Assembly (NCBI RefSeq): GCF_001420695.1
Contig: NZ_LJJB01000010.1
Location: 1,427,114 to 1,491,113 of the forward strand
From: Brevibacillus choshinensis
GTDB lineage: Bacteria; Bacillota; Bacilli; Brevibacillales; Brevibacillaceae
DNA: 64,000 nt
Reading direction: 5' to 3'
Shown: positions 9,162-18,606 of the stretch, piece after piece
Layout: every line of letters starts with the position of its first letter
Numbering within the stretch: position 1 is the first letter of the stretch
Program-made: the position numbers and the translations under genes
The notes under the pieces: model-generated
What the model was told of the DNA's origin: nothing
The model's input: the letters and a program-made list of their open reading frames with translations, nothing else
Database searches by the model: none

Positions 9162-9752
9162 TCAATCTTCTTTTCGTTCTAGATTGGCTGGCGGATGGTA
9201 GTAATGACGTCGACAGACGCTGCTGTAGGTATCATTTCCAGCAATTTCAATAGTCTCTCCGCTATAGACAGGCTTTCCATTTTTAAACTTGAGGATATGG
9301 GTCGCTTTTTTATTGCAGTAGACGCATACGGTTTTAATTTCCTCTACCTTATCTGCCTCACACAGCAACGCTGCACTTCCCGGGAAGAGCTCGTTTTTAA
9401 AGTTTTTCAACAGCCCGTAGACGATCACAGGAATGCCAAGCTCGTCTACAATCGCCACCAGCTGCTCGACATGATGCTTGCCGATAAACTGAGCTTCGTC
9501 CACAAGTACACAATGCGGCTTTCGTTCCTCCGCTGCGACGGTTTCGTACAGATTCGTTTCTTCTGTAATCGGATAGGCTTCCCGACTGATCCCCACACGC
9601 GAAGCTACTTTCCCCACTCCAAAGCGGTCATCGACTGCCGGAGTAAACACCATTACTTTTTTTCCTGATTGCTCGTAATTATGAGCGACTGTCAAAAGCT
9701 GAATCGATTTGGAAGCGTTCATTGCTCCATAGCGAAAATAAAGTTGTGCCAC
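9162..9752 (-). CDS. tdk: Thymidine kinase
   Basis: Salvage enzyme phosphorylating thymidine to dTMP. The N-terminus (VAQLYFRYGAMNASKSIQLL) carries the type II Tdk P-loop GAMNASKS. The Walker B-like VLVDEAQF and the lid zinc site (CVYCNKK with SVCRRHYY near the end) are present. The sequence reads closer to the E. coli-type Tdk than to the B. subtilis enzyme, as recalled. The frame extends to 9773, but GTG at 9752 has GGGAGA seven bases upstream and gives the expected N-terminus, so 196 residues are preferred. It lies between the spore lipoprotein gene and a photolyase remnant. Confidence 0.95.
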   Translation of the reverse strand: MAQLYFRYGAMNASKSIQLLTVAHNYEQSGKKVMVFTPAVDDRFGVGKVASRVGISREAYPITEETNLYETVAAEERKPHCVLVDEAQFIGKHHVEQLVAIVDELGIPVIVYGLLKNFKNELFPGSAALLCEADKVEEIKTVCVYCNKKATHILKFKNGKPVYSGETIEIAGNDTYSSVCRRHYYHPPANLERKED

Positions 9753-9794
9753 GTTTCTATCTCCCTTTATCAAGAAGTGATTACTCTGCCTTTG

Positions 9795-10098
9795 TCAGAC
9801 GACGATCCTTGGCCTCCTGAACAGGGACAGAGCGAGCTTCCTTCTTTGCGCATGGTCCACGCACGGAGGCGGATAGTTCAGACCGATGACGCATCCCGTT
9901 TGCTCCTGTAAACTCTGCGGCATTTCCCACGGTTTATGGATATATTGTAGAGGTACTTGCTGCAGCTCGGGAAGATATTTTTTTACAAAAACTCCATCCG
10001 GGTCAAATTTCTCTCCCTGCGCTACCTTGTTAAAGATGGGGAAATGCGCCATTCCCTTACGCATCGACGATGGGATATCCGATTTGTTCATTGCACCA
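9795..10098 (-). pseudogene. Degenerate 3' remnant of a DNA photolyase gene
   Basis: The minus strand encodes the last 70 or so residues of a cryptochrome/photolyase FAD domain: FNKVAQGEKFDPDG, VKKYLPEL, YIHKPWEMP, GCVIGLNYPPPCVDH. This is the usual photolyase C-terminus. Just upstream, in another frame, WCNEQIGYPIVDA (10098-10060) matches the conserved segment that normally lies about 90 residues earlier and is then stopped by TAA. So the piece has lost its first ~330 codons, carries an internal deletion and is frameshifted. No start, promoter or N-terminal antenna-binding domain remains. The frame open from ATG at 10091 would give 98 residues, which could not fold as a photolyase. Confidence 0.8.
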
Positions 10099-10137
10099 TC
10101 TCGTATCGATAAGAAAAAGATCCGGAGAAAAACAAAA

Positions 10138-10159
10138 CCAGGCAGATTGCTCTACCTGG
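10138..10159 (-). terminator. Intrinsic terminator of rpmE
   Basis: Minus strand 9-bp stem CCAGGTAGA / TCTGCCTGG closed by a GCAA tetraloop and followed by TTTTGTTTTT. It lies 20 bases after the rpmE stop. Confidence 0.9.
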
Positions 10160-10178
10160 TTGCTCCAATCCTCTCCGA

Positions 10179-10379
10179 TTAGGAAAGATTGTATTTGCGT
10201 TTGAAACGGTCTACACGGCCGCCAGCGTCAACGAATTTTTGTTTACCGGTGAAGAAAGGATGGCAGTTGGAGCAGATCTCCACTTTCAGCGCTTGCTTCA
10301 CAGAACCGGATTCAAACTCGTTACCGCATGCACATGTTACCTTCACAGTGTTGTACTGTGGATGAATACCTTGTTTCAT
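10179..10379 (-). CDS. rpmE: 50S ribosomal protein L31, zinc-binding type
   Basis: Small ribosomal protein of the central protuberance, 66 residues. It has the C+ zinc set: Cys16, Cys18, Cys36 and Cys39 (TCACGN and CSNCHPF), so it is the zinc-bound form rather than the zinc-free RpmE2/YtiA form. The open frame runs 28 codons further upstream, but the ATG at 10379 has AGAGGTG upstream and gives the universal MKQGIHPQY start. A near-consensus promoter and a strong terminator make it monocistronic. Confidence 0.98.
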   Translation of the reverse strand: MKQGIHPQYNTVKVTCACGNEFESGSVKQALKVEICSNCHPFFTGKQKFVDAGGRVDRFKRKYNLS

Positions 10380-10442
10380 CTCAATGCACCTCTTTCCGCC
10401 CTGAATCGTTTGCCGAAACAGAGTTATATAAACACATAAAAA

Positions 10443-10471
10443 ATAGTAGCACGCCGTCAGCACAAATGCAA
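10443..10471 (-). promoter_or_regulatory. Sigma-A promoter of rpmE
   Basis: Minus strand TTGCAT (10471-10466), 17-base spacer, TACTAT (10448-10443), about 65 bases before the rpmE start and partly upstream of it by the end of the radical-SAM gene. Confidence 0.65.
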
Positions 10472-10483
10472 CAGGTTGCCGAC

Positions 10484-11749
10484 TTAGGCCATGTTTTTCC
10501 TGCGTCGCAGCTGCTCCGGAGGAATGTGAGTAAACGACCCGATCACTACATCTGGCAGCTCTTCCTGGTAGATCTCAATGGCTTGCTTCATACCAAACAC
10601 TTCGCCCTGAGCCTTCGGAATCATCGACAGGTAGCTCTCTGGATCAATGTTTAGATTGCGCATCTGGATCAATTTGATTCCTGTTCTGCGGATGAAGTTA
10701 ATCATCGCTTCCATCTCTTCTTCACGGTCAAAGACCCCTGGGAAGCACAGGTAATTAATCGAGGTATAAACACCTTTGGAAGCAGCATACTCAGCCGAAC
10801 GCGCTACATTTTCCAAAGTATAGTTGCGTGGTCGATAGTACGCATTGTAATGCTCATCGATCGCGCTGATAATACTGACCCGCATCAGATCAAGACCCGC
10901 GTCCACGATTCCTTTGATGTGGTCCGTCAGCCCTGCGTTGGTGTTGATGTTAATGTAGCCCAGATCTGTCTGTTCCCGCACGCGACGCATCGCCGGAACA
11001 ATGATGGATGCCATCGTGGAAGGTTCTCCTTCACAGCCTTGTCCAAAGCTGATGATGCTCTCTGGATCCTGCAGATGATGAAGCATGACCTCCACCAGCT
11101 CATCCTCCGTTGGCTTGAAGTTCATCCGCGTCTGCGGAGACGGGAAGCCGCTATCCTCGGGCTGCTCGGAAATACAGCCATAGCAACCGGCATTACAGGT
11201 ATACGAAACCGGCAGGCTTCCTTCCCAGCGATGGAAGAAGTTATTGGAAGCTGTCAGACATTCATACTCCAGCGCACAATGAGATAGATGGTTCAAAATC
11301 CGGTTCTGCGGAAACTGCTCCAACGTTTTCTCCACGCGCTGACGAAGCTCGTCCATCGGGAAGTTGAGTGGATCCCACTTGTAGATGTCATCACTCGCTC
11401 GACCCGCTACCCAGAAACTACCATCCTTCCAAACAACAGCGGAATAACCGAAAAGAGGTAGCTTGCTATCCTTGTTTGATTTCACATACCCAGGAAGCAG
11501 CAAACGTGTAATTCCTTGAGGAACAAGTGCTCCCACCGCCGTACAACCATCCAGCTTTACCATTTCACCTGTATCCGGATCCATCCCGATCGGTACGGTA
11601 TCTGGCAAGCTGACTAAAGTCGCTCCTTCCGGCAGCGGAATCAGCTCTTCCTCCAGAATTTCAGTCAATATATCACCGTTACGTGCCACCGACAGCAAGC
11701 CGGGGTGGTCGTATACATTACCTTTTTCATCTGCGTACACTAAATACAT
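10484..11749 (-). CDS. Radical SAM protein of unknown substrate
   Basis: About 421 residues. The canonical CxxxCxxC cluster motif CNAGCYGC appears near the middle, preceded by a ~170-residue N-terminal domain with no recognised motif and followed by a partial TIM barrel ([10 protein letters not shown] as the GGE-like SAM site, [27 protein letters not shown]). The position of the cluster motif after a long N-terminal domain is unusual for small radical SAM enzymes. The frame is open to 11983, but those extra codons overlap the LysM-M23 gene; GAGG ten bases before ATG 11749 supports the shorter start [10 protein letters not shown]. No precursor peptide gene or partner enzyme is adjacent. Function unknown. 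Confidence 0.85.
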   Translation of the reverse strand: MYLVYADEKGNVYDHPGLLSVARNGDILTEILEEELIPLPEGATLVSLPDTVPIGMDPDTGEMVKLDGCTAVGALVPQGITRLLLPGYVKSNKDSKLPLFGYSAVVWKDGSFWVAGRASDDIYKWDPLNFPMDELRQRVEKTLEQFPQNRILNHLSHCALEYECLTASNNFFHRWEGSLPVSYTCNAGCYGCISEQPEDSGFPSPQTRMNFKPTEDELVEVMLHHLQDPESIISFGQGCEGEPSTMASIIVPAMRRVREQTDLGYININTNAGLTDHIKGIVDAGLDLMRVSIISAIDEHYNAYYRPRNYTLENVARSAEYAASKGVYTSINYLCFPGVFDREEEMEAMINFIRRTGIKLIQMRNLNIDPESYLSMIPKAQGEVFGMKQAIEIYQEELPDVVIGSFTHIPPEQLRRRKNMA

Positions 11750-11819
11750 GGGAAAATCGCCTCGCTTCTTTGCTTTGCCCATTGTAACGCATTGAAAAAG
11801 CAATGTAAATTGTGAAGGG

Positions 11820-12719
11820 TTACCTGCCGAGATACGGTAGCGGATTGATCGGTACGTCGTCCTGCCGTACCTCAAAGTGCAAGTGGTACCCCGTCGAATC
11901 GCCCGTCTGTCCCATAAACCCAAGCATATCGCCCGCTCCCACCGATTGACCAGGAGCGACGATAATGCTGCGCATATGGGCATAAAACGTCTGCAACCCG
12001 TCCCCGTGATCGAGCACCACCATCCGGCCGTAACCCGATCGATTGGCCCCTGCCTCGACTACAACCCCTGACTTTGCTGCATAGATGGGCGCTTTTGCCT
12101 CGCTTTCATTCCACAGGTCTACCCCTTTATGAGCTTTTCCCCAGCGTACGCCGAAACCACTCGTGATCGTAGCACCTTTCACCGGCCATTCCATGCGTTC
12201 CCGCACGCGCCCAATCACTTGTCTGCTCGCCGCCTGAGACGTATTCCGTTTTTGCTGCAGGTCTTCTGCCTGCAACGGTCGATCACCTATGATTGGGACA
12301 TATACGACCTGTCCCACATATAGGTTGTCCGACAGCCACTTGAGCAAAGGATTGCGATCTACCAGCAATTCCCTGCTGACACCGTATCGTGTCGATATGT
12401 AGTTGAGCGTTTCTCCGCGTTTGACGATATGCTTCACTTCATCCCGGCTGATGATCAGCTTCATCCCTACTCCAACAAAATTGGGATTATTGATCTTGTT
12501 CATTTCAATCAGCTTGCGCAAAGTGAGGCCATACCGATGGGCAATGTCCGAGAGGGTATCCCCCTGGTTCACGGCATACACCATGACCTTATTTTTTGAT
12601 GGCGCATCAGATTTAGCCAAGCTCGCATAAGGATTGAATGCTTGAAACAAGGTCTGCTCCACGACCACCCTTTTGGCCTCTTCCGGGCTCCCTATGTGAG
12701 CGGGTTGCACGTAATCCAC
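11820..12719 (-). CDS. LysM repeat plus M23 metallopeptidase domain protein, no signal peptide
   Basis: A 299-residue protein with two LysM modules (about residues 46-92, YAVNQGDTLSDIAHRYGL, and 95-143, HIVKRGETLNYISTRYGV), a basic linker and a C-terminal M23 domain (about 175-299). The zinc site residues are visible: His in KAHKGVDLW with its Asp, and the HLHFEV pair. It should bind and cut peptidoglycan cross-links. The GTG start has AGGAGG eight bases before it, and an in-frame TAG lies a few codons upstream, so no signal peptide or membrane helix can be added. Export would need lysis, a non-Sec route, or assembly from inside the mother cell as with LysM spore-coat proteins. Confidence 0.85.
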   Translation of the reverse strand: MDYVQPAHIGSPEEAKRVVVEQTLFQAFNPYASLAKSDAPSKNKVMVYAVNQGDTLSDIAHRYGLTLRKLIEMNKINNPNFVGVGMKLIISRDEVKHIVKRGETLNYISTRYGVSRELLVDRNPLLKWLSDNLYVGQVVYVPIIGDRPLQAEDLQQKRNTSQAASRQVIGRVRERMEWPVKGATITSGFGVRWGKAHKGVDLWNESEAKAPIYAAKSGVVVEAGANRSGYGRMVVLDHGDGLQTFYAHMRSIIVAPGQSVGAGDMLGFMGQTGDSTGYHLHFEVRQDDVPINPLPYLGR

Positions 12720-12781
12720 AGAAGACTCCTCCTTCGTTCGAATTTCTATTCCCTACGGTATGCCTAAAGGTACAAAAAAAT

Positions 12782-12809
12782 GACGGTGAGTCATGAAGAA
12801 CTCACCGTC
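12782..12809 (-). terminator. Intrinsic terminator of rho
   Basis: Minus strand stem GACGGTGAGT / ACTCACCGTC, 8-base loop, then ATTTTTTTG. The hairpin's 5' arm covers the last codons of rho and the TGA stop lies in the loop side, so the termination factor gene itself ends on an intrinsic terminator. Confidence 0.9.
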
Positions 12810-14071
12810 GTATTTGCTGCTTTTCCGCGACTTTGCTTGGATTCCAGCGTTTGTAAAAATTCATCATTGGTTTTGGTATCCGCCAGCTTTTTGATAAATG
12901 AATCCACAAATTCGTTGGTCTCATTCATGTTCTTGCGGATCATCCACAACTTGTCCAGCTCTTCCTTGGTGAGAAGCAGTTCTTCACGCCGCGTCCCGGA
13001 ACGACGAATGTCGATCGCAGGGAAAATCCGACGCTCTGACAGCTTCCGATCCAAATGTAGCTCCATGTTCCCCGTACCTTTGAACTCTTCGTAAATGACG
13101 TCATCCATACGAGAGCCGGTTTCTACAAGTGCAGTAGCCAAAATGGTCAGGCTGCCACCCTCTTCGATGTTCCGCGCTGAACCAAAAAAGCGCTTGGGAC
13201 GATGGAAAGCAGCTGGATCGATACCACCAGACAACGTCCGACCGCTCGGTGGAATCACCAGATTATAGGCACGTGCCAATCGTGTGATCGAGTCGAGCAA
13301 AATCACGACGTCTTTCTTGTGTTCGACCAGACGTTTCGCGCGCTCCAGGACCAGCTCTGCTACCTTGATATGATTTTCAGGTAATTCATCAAAGGTAGAA
13401 GCTACGACTTCCCCTTTTACGGAACGCTGCATATCCGTTACTTCTTCTGGGCGCTCATCAATAAGCAAAACAAATAAATGTATATCCGGGCGACTCTCCG
13501 TGATGCTGTTGGCGATTTCTTTTAGCAACATGGTTTTGCCCGCTTTTGGCGGAGCCACAATAAGTCCACGCTGACCCAGTCCAACAGGGGAGAGGAGATC
13601 CATCAGGCGGGTGGAAACACGATCAGGAGATGTTTCCAGTACGAGCTTGGTTTGAGGATACAGCGGTGTCAAAGCGGGGAAATGCAAACGCTCTGCAGCT
13701 GTTTCGGGGTCTTCTCCGTTGACTGCCTCTACTTGCAGGAGCCCGAAATAACGTTCGTTCTCCTTTGGCGGCCGTGCCTTACCCGATACTACGTCCCCCA
13801 TCCGCAGATCAAAGCGTCTGATCTGCGATTGGGAGATGTAGATGTCCTCGGAGCTAGGGAGATAGTTGATCGGGCGTAGGAAACCGTATCCTTCCGGCAG
13901 GATATCCAGTACACCCTCCATAAACATGAGACCGTCTTTTTCCGCTCTGGCACGAAGAATCGCAAATATCAATTCCTTCTTCTTTAACTGTGAATAGTAC
14001 GGAATGTGATATTCCTTTGCCAATTTGTAGAGATCGGTAAGTTTCTTTTCTTCTAGTTCAGAAATTAACAT
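12791..14071 (-). CDS. rho: Transcription termination factor Rho
   Basis: Hexameric RNA-dependent ATPase that ends transcription at Rho sites. 426 residues. Order of domains: N-terminal helix bundle ([19 protein letters not shown]), OSB-fold RNA-binding domain ([20 protein letters not shown]), then the RecA-like motor with P-loop [14 protein letters not shown], Walker B-like [17 protein letters not shown]-loop and R-loop ([10 protein letters not shown]). No extra insertion domain is seen. In B. subtilis, rho sits beside rpmE and glpX as here. Confidence 0.98.
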   Translation of the reverse strand: MLISELEEKKLTDLYKLAKEYHIPYYSQLKKKELIFAILRARAEKDGLMFMEGVLDILPEGYGFLRPINYLPSSEDIYISQSQIRRFDLRMGDVVSGKARPPKENERYFGLLQVEAVNGEDPETAAERLHFPALTPLYPQTKLVLETSPDRVSTRLMDLLSPVGLGQRGLIVAPPKAGKTMLLKEIANSITESRPDIHLFVLLIDERPEEVTDMQRSVKGEVVASTFDELPENHIKVAELVLERAKRLVEHKKDVVILLDSITRLARAYNLVIPPSGRTLSGGIDPAAFHRPKRFFGSARNIEEGGSLTILATALVETGSRMDDVIYEEFKGTGNMELHLDRKLSERRIFPAIDIRRSGTRREELLLTKEELDKLWMIRKNMNETNEFVDSFIKKLADTKTNDEFLQTLESKQSRGKAANTTVSSS

Positions 14072-14115
14072 ACATCCACCACTCTTTATTTACTCTTCTT
14101 GCGATGTGAAAGTGA

Positions 14116-15072
14116 CTATAGCGTCGGTTTGCGCTCCAGTCGGTGATTCCCTTCAATGAAGCGTACCGTTCCCGTTTTTGCTCGCATGACCACTGAATTC
14201 GTAGTTGCGCGTGTCCCTTGGAAACGTACACCTTTCAGCAGTTCTCCATCCGTAACGCCTGTCGCAGCAAAAATGGCATCGTCGCCTTTTACCAGATCGT
14301 TCATGAACAGGACTTGATGAGGATTCGTCAGCCCCATTTTAATACAGCGTTCGATCTCTTCTTGGCTCTGCGGCAAGAGCTTGCCTTGGATTTCTCCACC
14401 CAGACATTTCAATGCCACGGCAGCTAGAACGCCCTCAGGTGCTCCACCAGAGCCAAACATGATATCTACCCCTGTATCCATAAATGCCGTATTGATAGCC
14501 GCAGCTACGTCTCCATCAGAAATGAGGCGGATCCGAGCACCAGCTTCACGGATTTCATGAATGACTTGTTGATGACGGTCGCGATCCAGCACAATCGCTA
14601 CCAAGTCACTGATATCCTTGCCTTGCGCCTGTGCAACAGCCTTCAGGTTATCGCGAATCGGCGCGTTGATATCAATCTTGCCGACTGCTTTTGGTCCTAC
14701 TGCTATTTTTTCCATATACATGTCAGGCGCATGCAACAAATTGCCGCGGTCTGCAATCGCGATAACAGAGATTGCTCCCCACGTACCTTTGGCGAGGATG
14801 TTTGTTCCTTCCAACGGGTCTACCGCTACATCAACCGCAGGAGCAACTCCTTGCCCCAGACGCTCTCCAATGTAGAGCATCGGCGCTTCATCCATTTCCC
14901 CTTCACCGATTACGACGATTCCGTCCATCGGCACTTTTTCAAACTCTTTTCTCATTGCAGTTGTTGCGGCATCGTCAGCCTCATCTTTTTTTCCGAGACC
15001 CATCCAACTAGCCGAAGCCAAAGCTGCTGCCTCGGTCACACGTACCAGTTCAAGTGTTAAACTGCGTTCCAT
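14116..15072 (-). CDS. glpX: Class II fructose-1,6-bisphosphatase
   Basis: Gluconeogenic phosphatase removing the C1 phosphate of fructose 1,6-bisphosphate, metal dependent. 318 residues with GlpX marks: [34 protein letters not shown] (metal site DPLEGT) and [17 protein letters not shown]. It lies between rho and murZ on the same strand with short gaps, and near fbaA and tal, so central carbon genes cluster here. ATG start with GGAGAGGAG upstream. Confidence 0.96.
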   Translation of the reverse strand: MERSLTLELVRVTEAAALASASWMGLGKKDEADDAATTAMRKEFEKVPMDGIVVIGEGEMDEAPMLYIGERLGQGVAPAVDVAVDPLEGTNILAKGTWGAISVIAIADRGNLLHAPDMYMEKIAVGPKAVGKIDINAPIRDNLKAVAQAQGKDISDLVAIVLDRDRHQQVIHEIREAGARIRLISDGDVAAAINTAFMDTGVDIMFGSGGAPEGVLAAVALKCLGGEIQGKLLPQSQEEIERCIKMGLTNPHQVLFMNDLVKGDDAIFAATGVTDGELLKGVRFQGTRATTNSVVMRAKTGTVRFIEGNHRLERKPTL

Positions 15073-15100
15073 TCTGGAAGACTCCTCTCCTGGTGATTCA

Positions 15101-16384
15101 TTAACGTTGATGACTTTCTGAGCGATGCAAGCCTATCCGTACCACATCGGCTCCTAGTGTTTGCAGCTTGCCTACTAAATTTTCATAACCCCGGTCAATA
15201 TGATCCAAGCCTTCTAGCTCTGTTGTTCCATTTGTAGCCAGACCCGCGATGAATAAGGCTGCTCCCGCTCGCAAATCTGACGCCACCACTTTCGCTCCAT
15301 TCAGGCTGCTGCCACCTTCGATCACGGCAGACCTGCCTTCGACTTTCAACGTCGCTCCCATGCGTCGAAGTTCATCGACATGGCGAAAGCGCGAGCTGTA
15401 AATATTGTCTGTGACGATACTCGATCCTTTTGCCAATGTCAAAAGGGTTGTAATCGGTTGTTGAAGATCGGTAGGAAATCCTGGGTACGGACTTGTTTTC
15501 ACATCAATAGAGCGGTAGACCTCTTGACCGATTACTTGAATACAATCGTCCATTTCCACCACTTGCGCCCCGATTTCTCGCAGCTTTGCAGTCAATGATT
15601 CGAGATGCTTGGGGATAACGTTCTCCACCAACACATTCCCGTTCGTCGCTGCTGCAGCGATCATATAGGTCCCTGCCTCGATCCGGTCGGGAATAATCGT
15701 ATGGCGACAGCCACGCAAACGCTCCACGCCCTGGATGCGAATCATATCCGTGCCCGCTCCCTTGATGTTGGCACCCATATTGTTTAACAGGGTAGCCACA
15801 TCGACGATCTCCGGTTCGCGAGCTGCGTTTTCAATAATGGTCACGCCCTCTGCTTTGGCAGCAGCCAGCATGATGTTAATAGTTGCACCGACACTGACCA
15901 GATCGAGATAAATCCGCGCTCCTTGGAGTCGGCCATTCTTTGCTTTGATAGTCATGACGCCGTTCTTATTTTCCACCTGGGCGCCCATCGCCTCAAAGCC
16001 TTTGATATGCAAATCGACCGGACGCGGACCTAGATCACAGCCACCCGGCAATCCTACCTGTGCTTCTCCAAACTTCGCTAGCAGAGCTCCCCAGAGATAG
16101 TAGGAAGCACGCAGCTTTTTAATACGACCGTTGGGCATCAGCATCAGCCTCATCGCTCGCCCATCGACTTCCATCCAGTCATCCTCAAAAAGCACGTCAG
16201 CTCCCATTTCTTGCAGGAGCTCACAATAAATGTCCACGTCCTGAATGCGGGGCAAGTTTTCAATGACGACTGGCCCATCCGCCAGAAGCGCTGCCGGAAT
16301 CAAGGCGACTGCGCTATTTTTCGCTCCGCTGATGGTTACCGTCCCCGCGAGCGGTTTCCCACCATTGATGATCAGCTTATCCAT
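15101..16384 (-). CDS. murZ: UDP-N-acetylglucosamine 1-carboxyvinyltransferase
   Basis: First committed enzyme of peptidoglycan precursor synthesis, adding enolpyruvate to UDP-GlcNAc. 427 residues, standard EPSP-synthase-like fold; the N-terminus [20 protein letters not shown] is typical. The fosfomycin-reactive Cys sits in [14 protein letters not shown]. Low-GC Firmicutes carry two copies; the one next to fbaA and tal is the MurZ (MurA2/MurAB) paralogue, so I use that symbol by synteny. ATG start with GAGGAG upstream. A hairpin separates it from tal. Confidence 0.95.
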   Translation of the reverse strand: MDKLIINGGKPLAGTVTISGAKNSAVALIPAALLADGPVVIENLPRIQDVDIYCELLQEMGADVLFEDDWMEVDGRAMRLMLMPNGRIKKLRASYYLWGALLAKFGEAQVGLPGGCDLGPRPVDLHIKGFEAMGAQVENKNGVMTIKAKNGRLQGARIYLDLVSVGATINIMLAAAKAEGVTIIENAAREPEIVDVATLLNNMGANIKGAGTDMIRIQGVERLRGCRHTIIPDRIEAGTYMIAAAATNGNVLVENVIPKHLESLTAKLREIGAQVVEMDDCIQVIGQEVYRSIDVKTSPYPGFPTDLQQPITTLLTLAKGSSIVTDNIYSSRFRHVDELRRMGATLKVEGRSAVIEGGSSLNGAKVVASDLRAGAALFIAGLATNGTTELEGLDHIDRGYENLVGKLQTLGADVVRIGLHRSESHQR

Positions 16385-16415
16385 GTTCTGCTCTCCTCAG
16401 GCGTAATCGGGAAAG

Positions 16416-16444
16416 AAGCACCTTCCCCAGTGGAAAAGGTGCTT
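16416..16444 (-). terminator. Hairpin between tal and murZ, weak terminator or processing site
   Basis: Stem AAGCACCTT / AAGGTGCTT (9 bp, 11-base loop) 18 bases after the tal stop. The minus strand continues with CTTTCCCG, a poor U-tract, so partial read-through into murZ is likely. Confidence 0.45.
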
Positions 16445-16462
16445 GGAGCTATTAATACGATC

Positions 16463-17107
16463 TTATTTTTGCATGCTAGCCCAGTCAGCGAGAAACTTCT
16501 CCAGACCGCTATCTGTCAGCGGGTGAGTAATAATTTGTTTAAATACTTTGGACGGAATGGTAGCAAAATGTGCTCCACGCTTTGCCGCTTCCGTCACATG
16601 GACGGGATGGCGAACCGACGCCGCGATAATTTCTGTTTCGATCCCGTGAACAGAAAAAATTTCAGAGATATCATCGATCAAATTCATGCCATCTTGGCCG
16701 ATATCGTCCAAACGTCCCAGGAACGGAGAAACGAAGCTCGCTCCTGCACGTGCAGCCAACAATGCTTGGTTAGCAGAAAACACCAGCGTCACGTTGGTTT
16801 TGATCTTTCTTTTCGAGAAGTACTTCGCTGCTTTCAACCCTTCAGCTGTCATCGGGATTTTAATCACGATGTTCTTGGACAGGGAAGCTAGCTTTTCGCC
16901 CTCTTCAATCATGCCTTTCGCTTCGGTGCTGATGACCTCGGCACTGATGGGTCCATCGACAATGTCGATAATCTCTTTGAGTGTTTCGACGAAATCTCGT
17001 CCTTCCTTGGCAACCAGGGATGGATTCGTGGTCACGCCTGCAAGAACGCCCCACTCGTGAATTTCACGAATTTCGTCGACGTTTGCTGTATCTATCAGAA
17101 AACGCAT
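16463..17107 (-). CDS. tal: Transaldolase, short (TalC/FSA-like) class
   Basis: Pentose phosphate pathway enzyme transferring dihydroxyacetone units. The 214-residue length is that of the short bacterial transaldolases and fructose-6-phosphate aldolases. Motifs: [32 protein letters not shown], and the Schiff-base Lys in [14 protein letters not shown]. It follows fbaA by 15 bases, as with ywjH in B. subtilis, so both are probably co-transcribed. Distinguishing transaldolase from F6P aldolase activity by eye is not certain. Confidence 0.93.
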   Translation of the reverse strand: MRFLIDTANVDEIREIHEWGVLAGVTTNPSLVAKEGRDFVETLKEIIDIVDGPISAEVISTEAKGMIEEGEKLASLSKNIVIKIPMTAEGLKAAKYFSKRKIKTNVTLVFSANQALLAARAGASFVSPFLGRLDDIGQDGMNLIDDISEIFSVHGIETEIIAASVRHPVHVTEAAKRGAHFATIPSKVFKQIITHPLTDSGLEKFLADWASMQK

Positions 17108-17122
17108 GGTTATCCTCCTTGG

Positions 17123-17977
17123 TTACGCGCGGTTGCTACTGCCAAACAAGCGCATTTTTCCTTTAACTACTTCCTTGATCGCGTCGCGAGCAGGGCCCAA
17201 GTATTTGCGCGGGTCAATCTCGTTCGGCTTGGCAGCCAACACTTTGCGAATCATTTCGGTGCATGCGACTTGAGATTCCGTATTCACGTTAATTTTACCA
17301 ACGCCCAGGCTGATCGATTTGACAATCGCTTCATCCGGTACGCCGGAACCACCGTGCAGCACGATTGGTGCGCCGATGTTGCTCGCTACTTTTTCGATAA
17401 TGTCGTAGCGGATTTTAGGAACGCCTTTGTACATACCATGTGCTGTACCAACAGCGATCGCTACATAGTCTACCTTGGTTTCTTCCCAGAAGCGGATTGC
17501 TTCCTCTGGATTTGCCAGAGTTGCGTCTTCTTCGTCTACGGAGAGGTCATCTTCTACCCCACCGATCGTACCGAGCTCGCCTTCTACAGAAACGCCAACA
17601 GCGTGCGCAGCCTCTACTACTTGCTTCGTTAGGCGAAGGTTGTCTTCAAAAGAGTGATGAGAACCATCAAACATAACGGAAGAGAATCCAGCGCGGATGC
17701 ACTTCATTACCATGTCAAAGTTGCTGCCATGGTCCAAGTGAAGAGCGACTGGGACACCAGCACGTTCCGCTGCCACTTTTGCGATGGCTACGGTATAGTC
17801 AATGCCCATGTATTTAAGAGCACCCTCAGACACTCCGAAGATAACTGGCGACTTTTCTTCCATCGCTGCTTCGGTAATCGCTTGAGTGAACTCCAGGTTG
17901 TTCAAATTGAATTGTCCGACGGCGTATTTATCCTTTTTGACGTCTTCGGTAAAAGCGGTCATAGGTACGAGTGGCAT
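17123..17977 (-). CDS. fbaA: Class II fructose-bisphosphate aldolase
   Basis: Zinc-dependent glycolytic aldolase, about 284 residues. The zinc ligands are in VALHLDHGSNFD and the PIVLHGGSGVPDEA and GTAHGMYKGVPKI regions. The frame is open ten codons further, but ATG 17977 follows AGAGGAGG by nine bases and gives the expected MPLVPMTAFTED start. It sits between spo0F and tal. A TATAAT at 18023-18018 upstream marks its likely promoter. Confidence 0.97.
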   Translation of the reverse strand: MPLVPMTAFTEDVKKDKYAVGQFNLNNLEFTQAITEAAMEEKSPVIFGVSEGALKYMGIDYTVAIAKVAAERAGVPVALHLDHGSNFDMVMKCIRAGFSSVMFDGSHHSFEDNLRLTKQVVEAAHAVGVSVEGELGTIGGVEDDLSVDEEDATLANPEEAIRFWEETKVDYVAIAVGTAHGMYKGVPKIRYDIIEKVASNIGAPIVLHGGSGVPDEAIVKSISLGVGKINVNTESQVACTEMIRKVLAAKPNEIDPRKYLGPARDAIKEVVKGKMRLFGSSNRA

Positions 17978-18017
17978 TTTAGTAAATCCTCCTCTAGCAG
18001 ACTTCAATCTGTGGCTT

Positions 18018-18023
18018 ATTATA
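18018..18023 (-). promoter_or_regulatory. Likely -10 box of the fbaA promoter
   Basis: TATAAT on the minus strand 40 bases before the fbaA ATG. The -35 is ambiguous: TTAACA at 15-base spacing or TGTTAA at 17. A small inverted repeat (ACCTG...CAGGT) overlaps the -35 zone and might end spo0F. Confidence 0.5.
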
Positions 18024-18074
18024 TCACAGACACCTGCTTGTTAACAGGTACGCATGTCTAGGATACCTCTGGGA

Positions 18075-18446
18075 CTAACAAGCTAATTGTTGATGCACAG
18101 CCATACGCAGTTCGTCGATATCAAACGGCTTTGTGAAGTGTGTCAATGCTCCTAATTGTGTCGCTTCCTTTATCATGTCCAGCTCACCGTAAGCTGTCAT
18201 CATGATAACCTTGATGTCCTGATTGATTTTTTTGATATGCTTTAAAATCTCAATTCCGTCCATACCCGGGATCTTCATATCTAGAATAACCAGATCAGGA
18301 GATTCCTTTTCAACGATTTCCAATGCCATCTTTCCGTTGGCCGCCTGAAACGTCTTGTAACCTTCCTTACCTAGTACTTCGTATAACAAGATGCGGATAC
18401 CGTACTGATCGTCTACCACCAATACTTTTTTATCATGCTTGTCCAA
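18075..18446 (-). CDS. spo0F: Sporulation phosphorelay response regulator Spo0F
   Basis: Single-domain receiver that passes phosphate from sporulation kinases to Spo0B. It has the acidic pair in [11 protein letters not shown], the phospho-acceptor Asp in [13 protein letters not shown], Thr in [11 protein letters not shown], and Lys in [11 protein letters not shown], with very high identity to the recalled B. subtilis protein. No ATG suits the N-terminus. Two TTG codons, 18449 and 18446, follow a GGGGGG run; I give 18446 (123 residues) but cannot exclude the other. A GTG at 18545 keeps the frame open and would add about 33 residues unlike other Spo0F, so it is less likely. Confidence 0.94.
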   Translation of the reverse strand: MDKHDKKVLVVDDQYGIRILLYEVLGKEGYKTFQAANGKMALEIVEKESPDLVILDMKIPGMDGIEILKHIKKINQDIKVIMMTAYGELDMIKEATQLGALTHFTKPFDIDELRMAVHQQLAC

Positions 18447-18544
18447 CAATTCGATTCCCCCCCTGACCAGAGCCTTTTCCTTAATGACATAAGGTTCGCC
18501 TAAATTCAGGAAACTCCTCCCCGCATCTCGTTGAAATTTTCCCA

Positions 18545-18566
18545 CTCCAATGCTTTGGAGTATAAT
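18545..18566 (+). promoter_or_regulatory. Inverted repeat and -10 box before amj
   Basis: Perfect inverted repeat CTCCAA-TGCT-TTGGAG (18545-18560) runs straight into TATAAT (18561-18566), 40 bases before amj. There is no good -35 at normal spacing, so activation or repression through the repeat is possible. It lies between the divergent spo0F and amj genes. Confidence 0.5.
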
Positions 18567-18606
18567 AGGGATACTATTTTTTAGCTAAGTAAGGAGCCGA
18601 CATACC

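Noticed and set aside
11750-11983. N-terminal extension of the radical SAM gene
   Set aside because: The extra codons overlap the LysM-M23 coding region and carry no family resemblance; ATG 11749 has an SD.
18450-18545. Spo0F extension to GTG 18545
   Set aside because: Unlike other Spo0F N-termini; the stretch more likely holds the spo0F promoter and leader.
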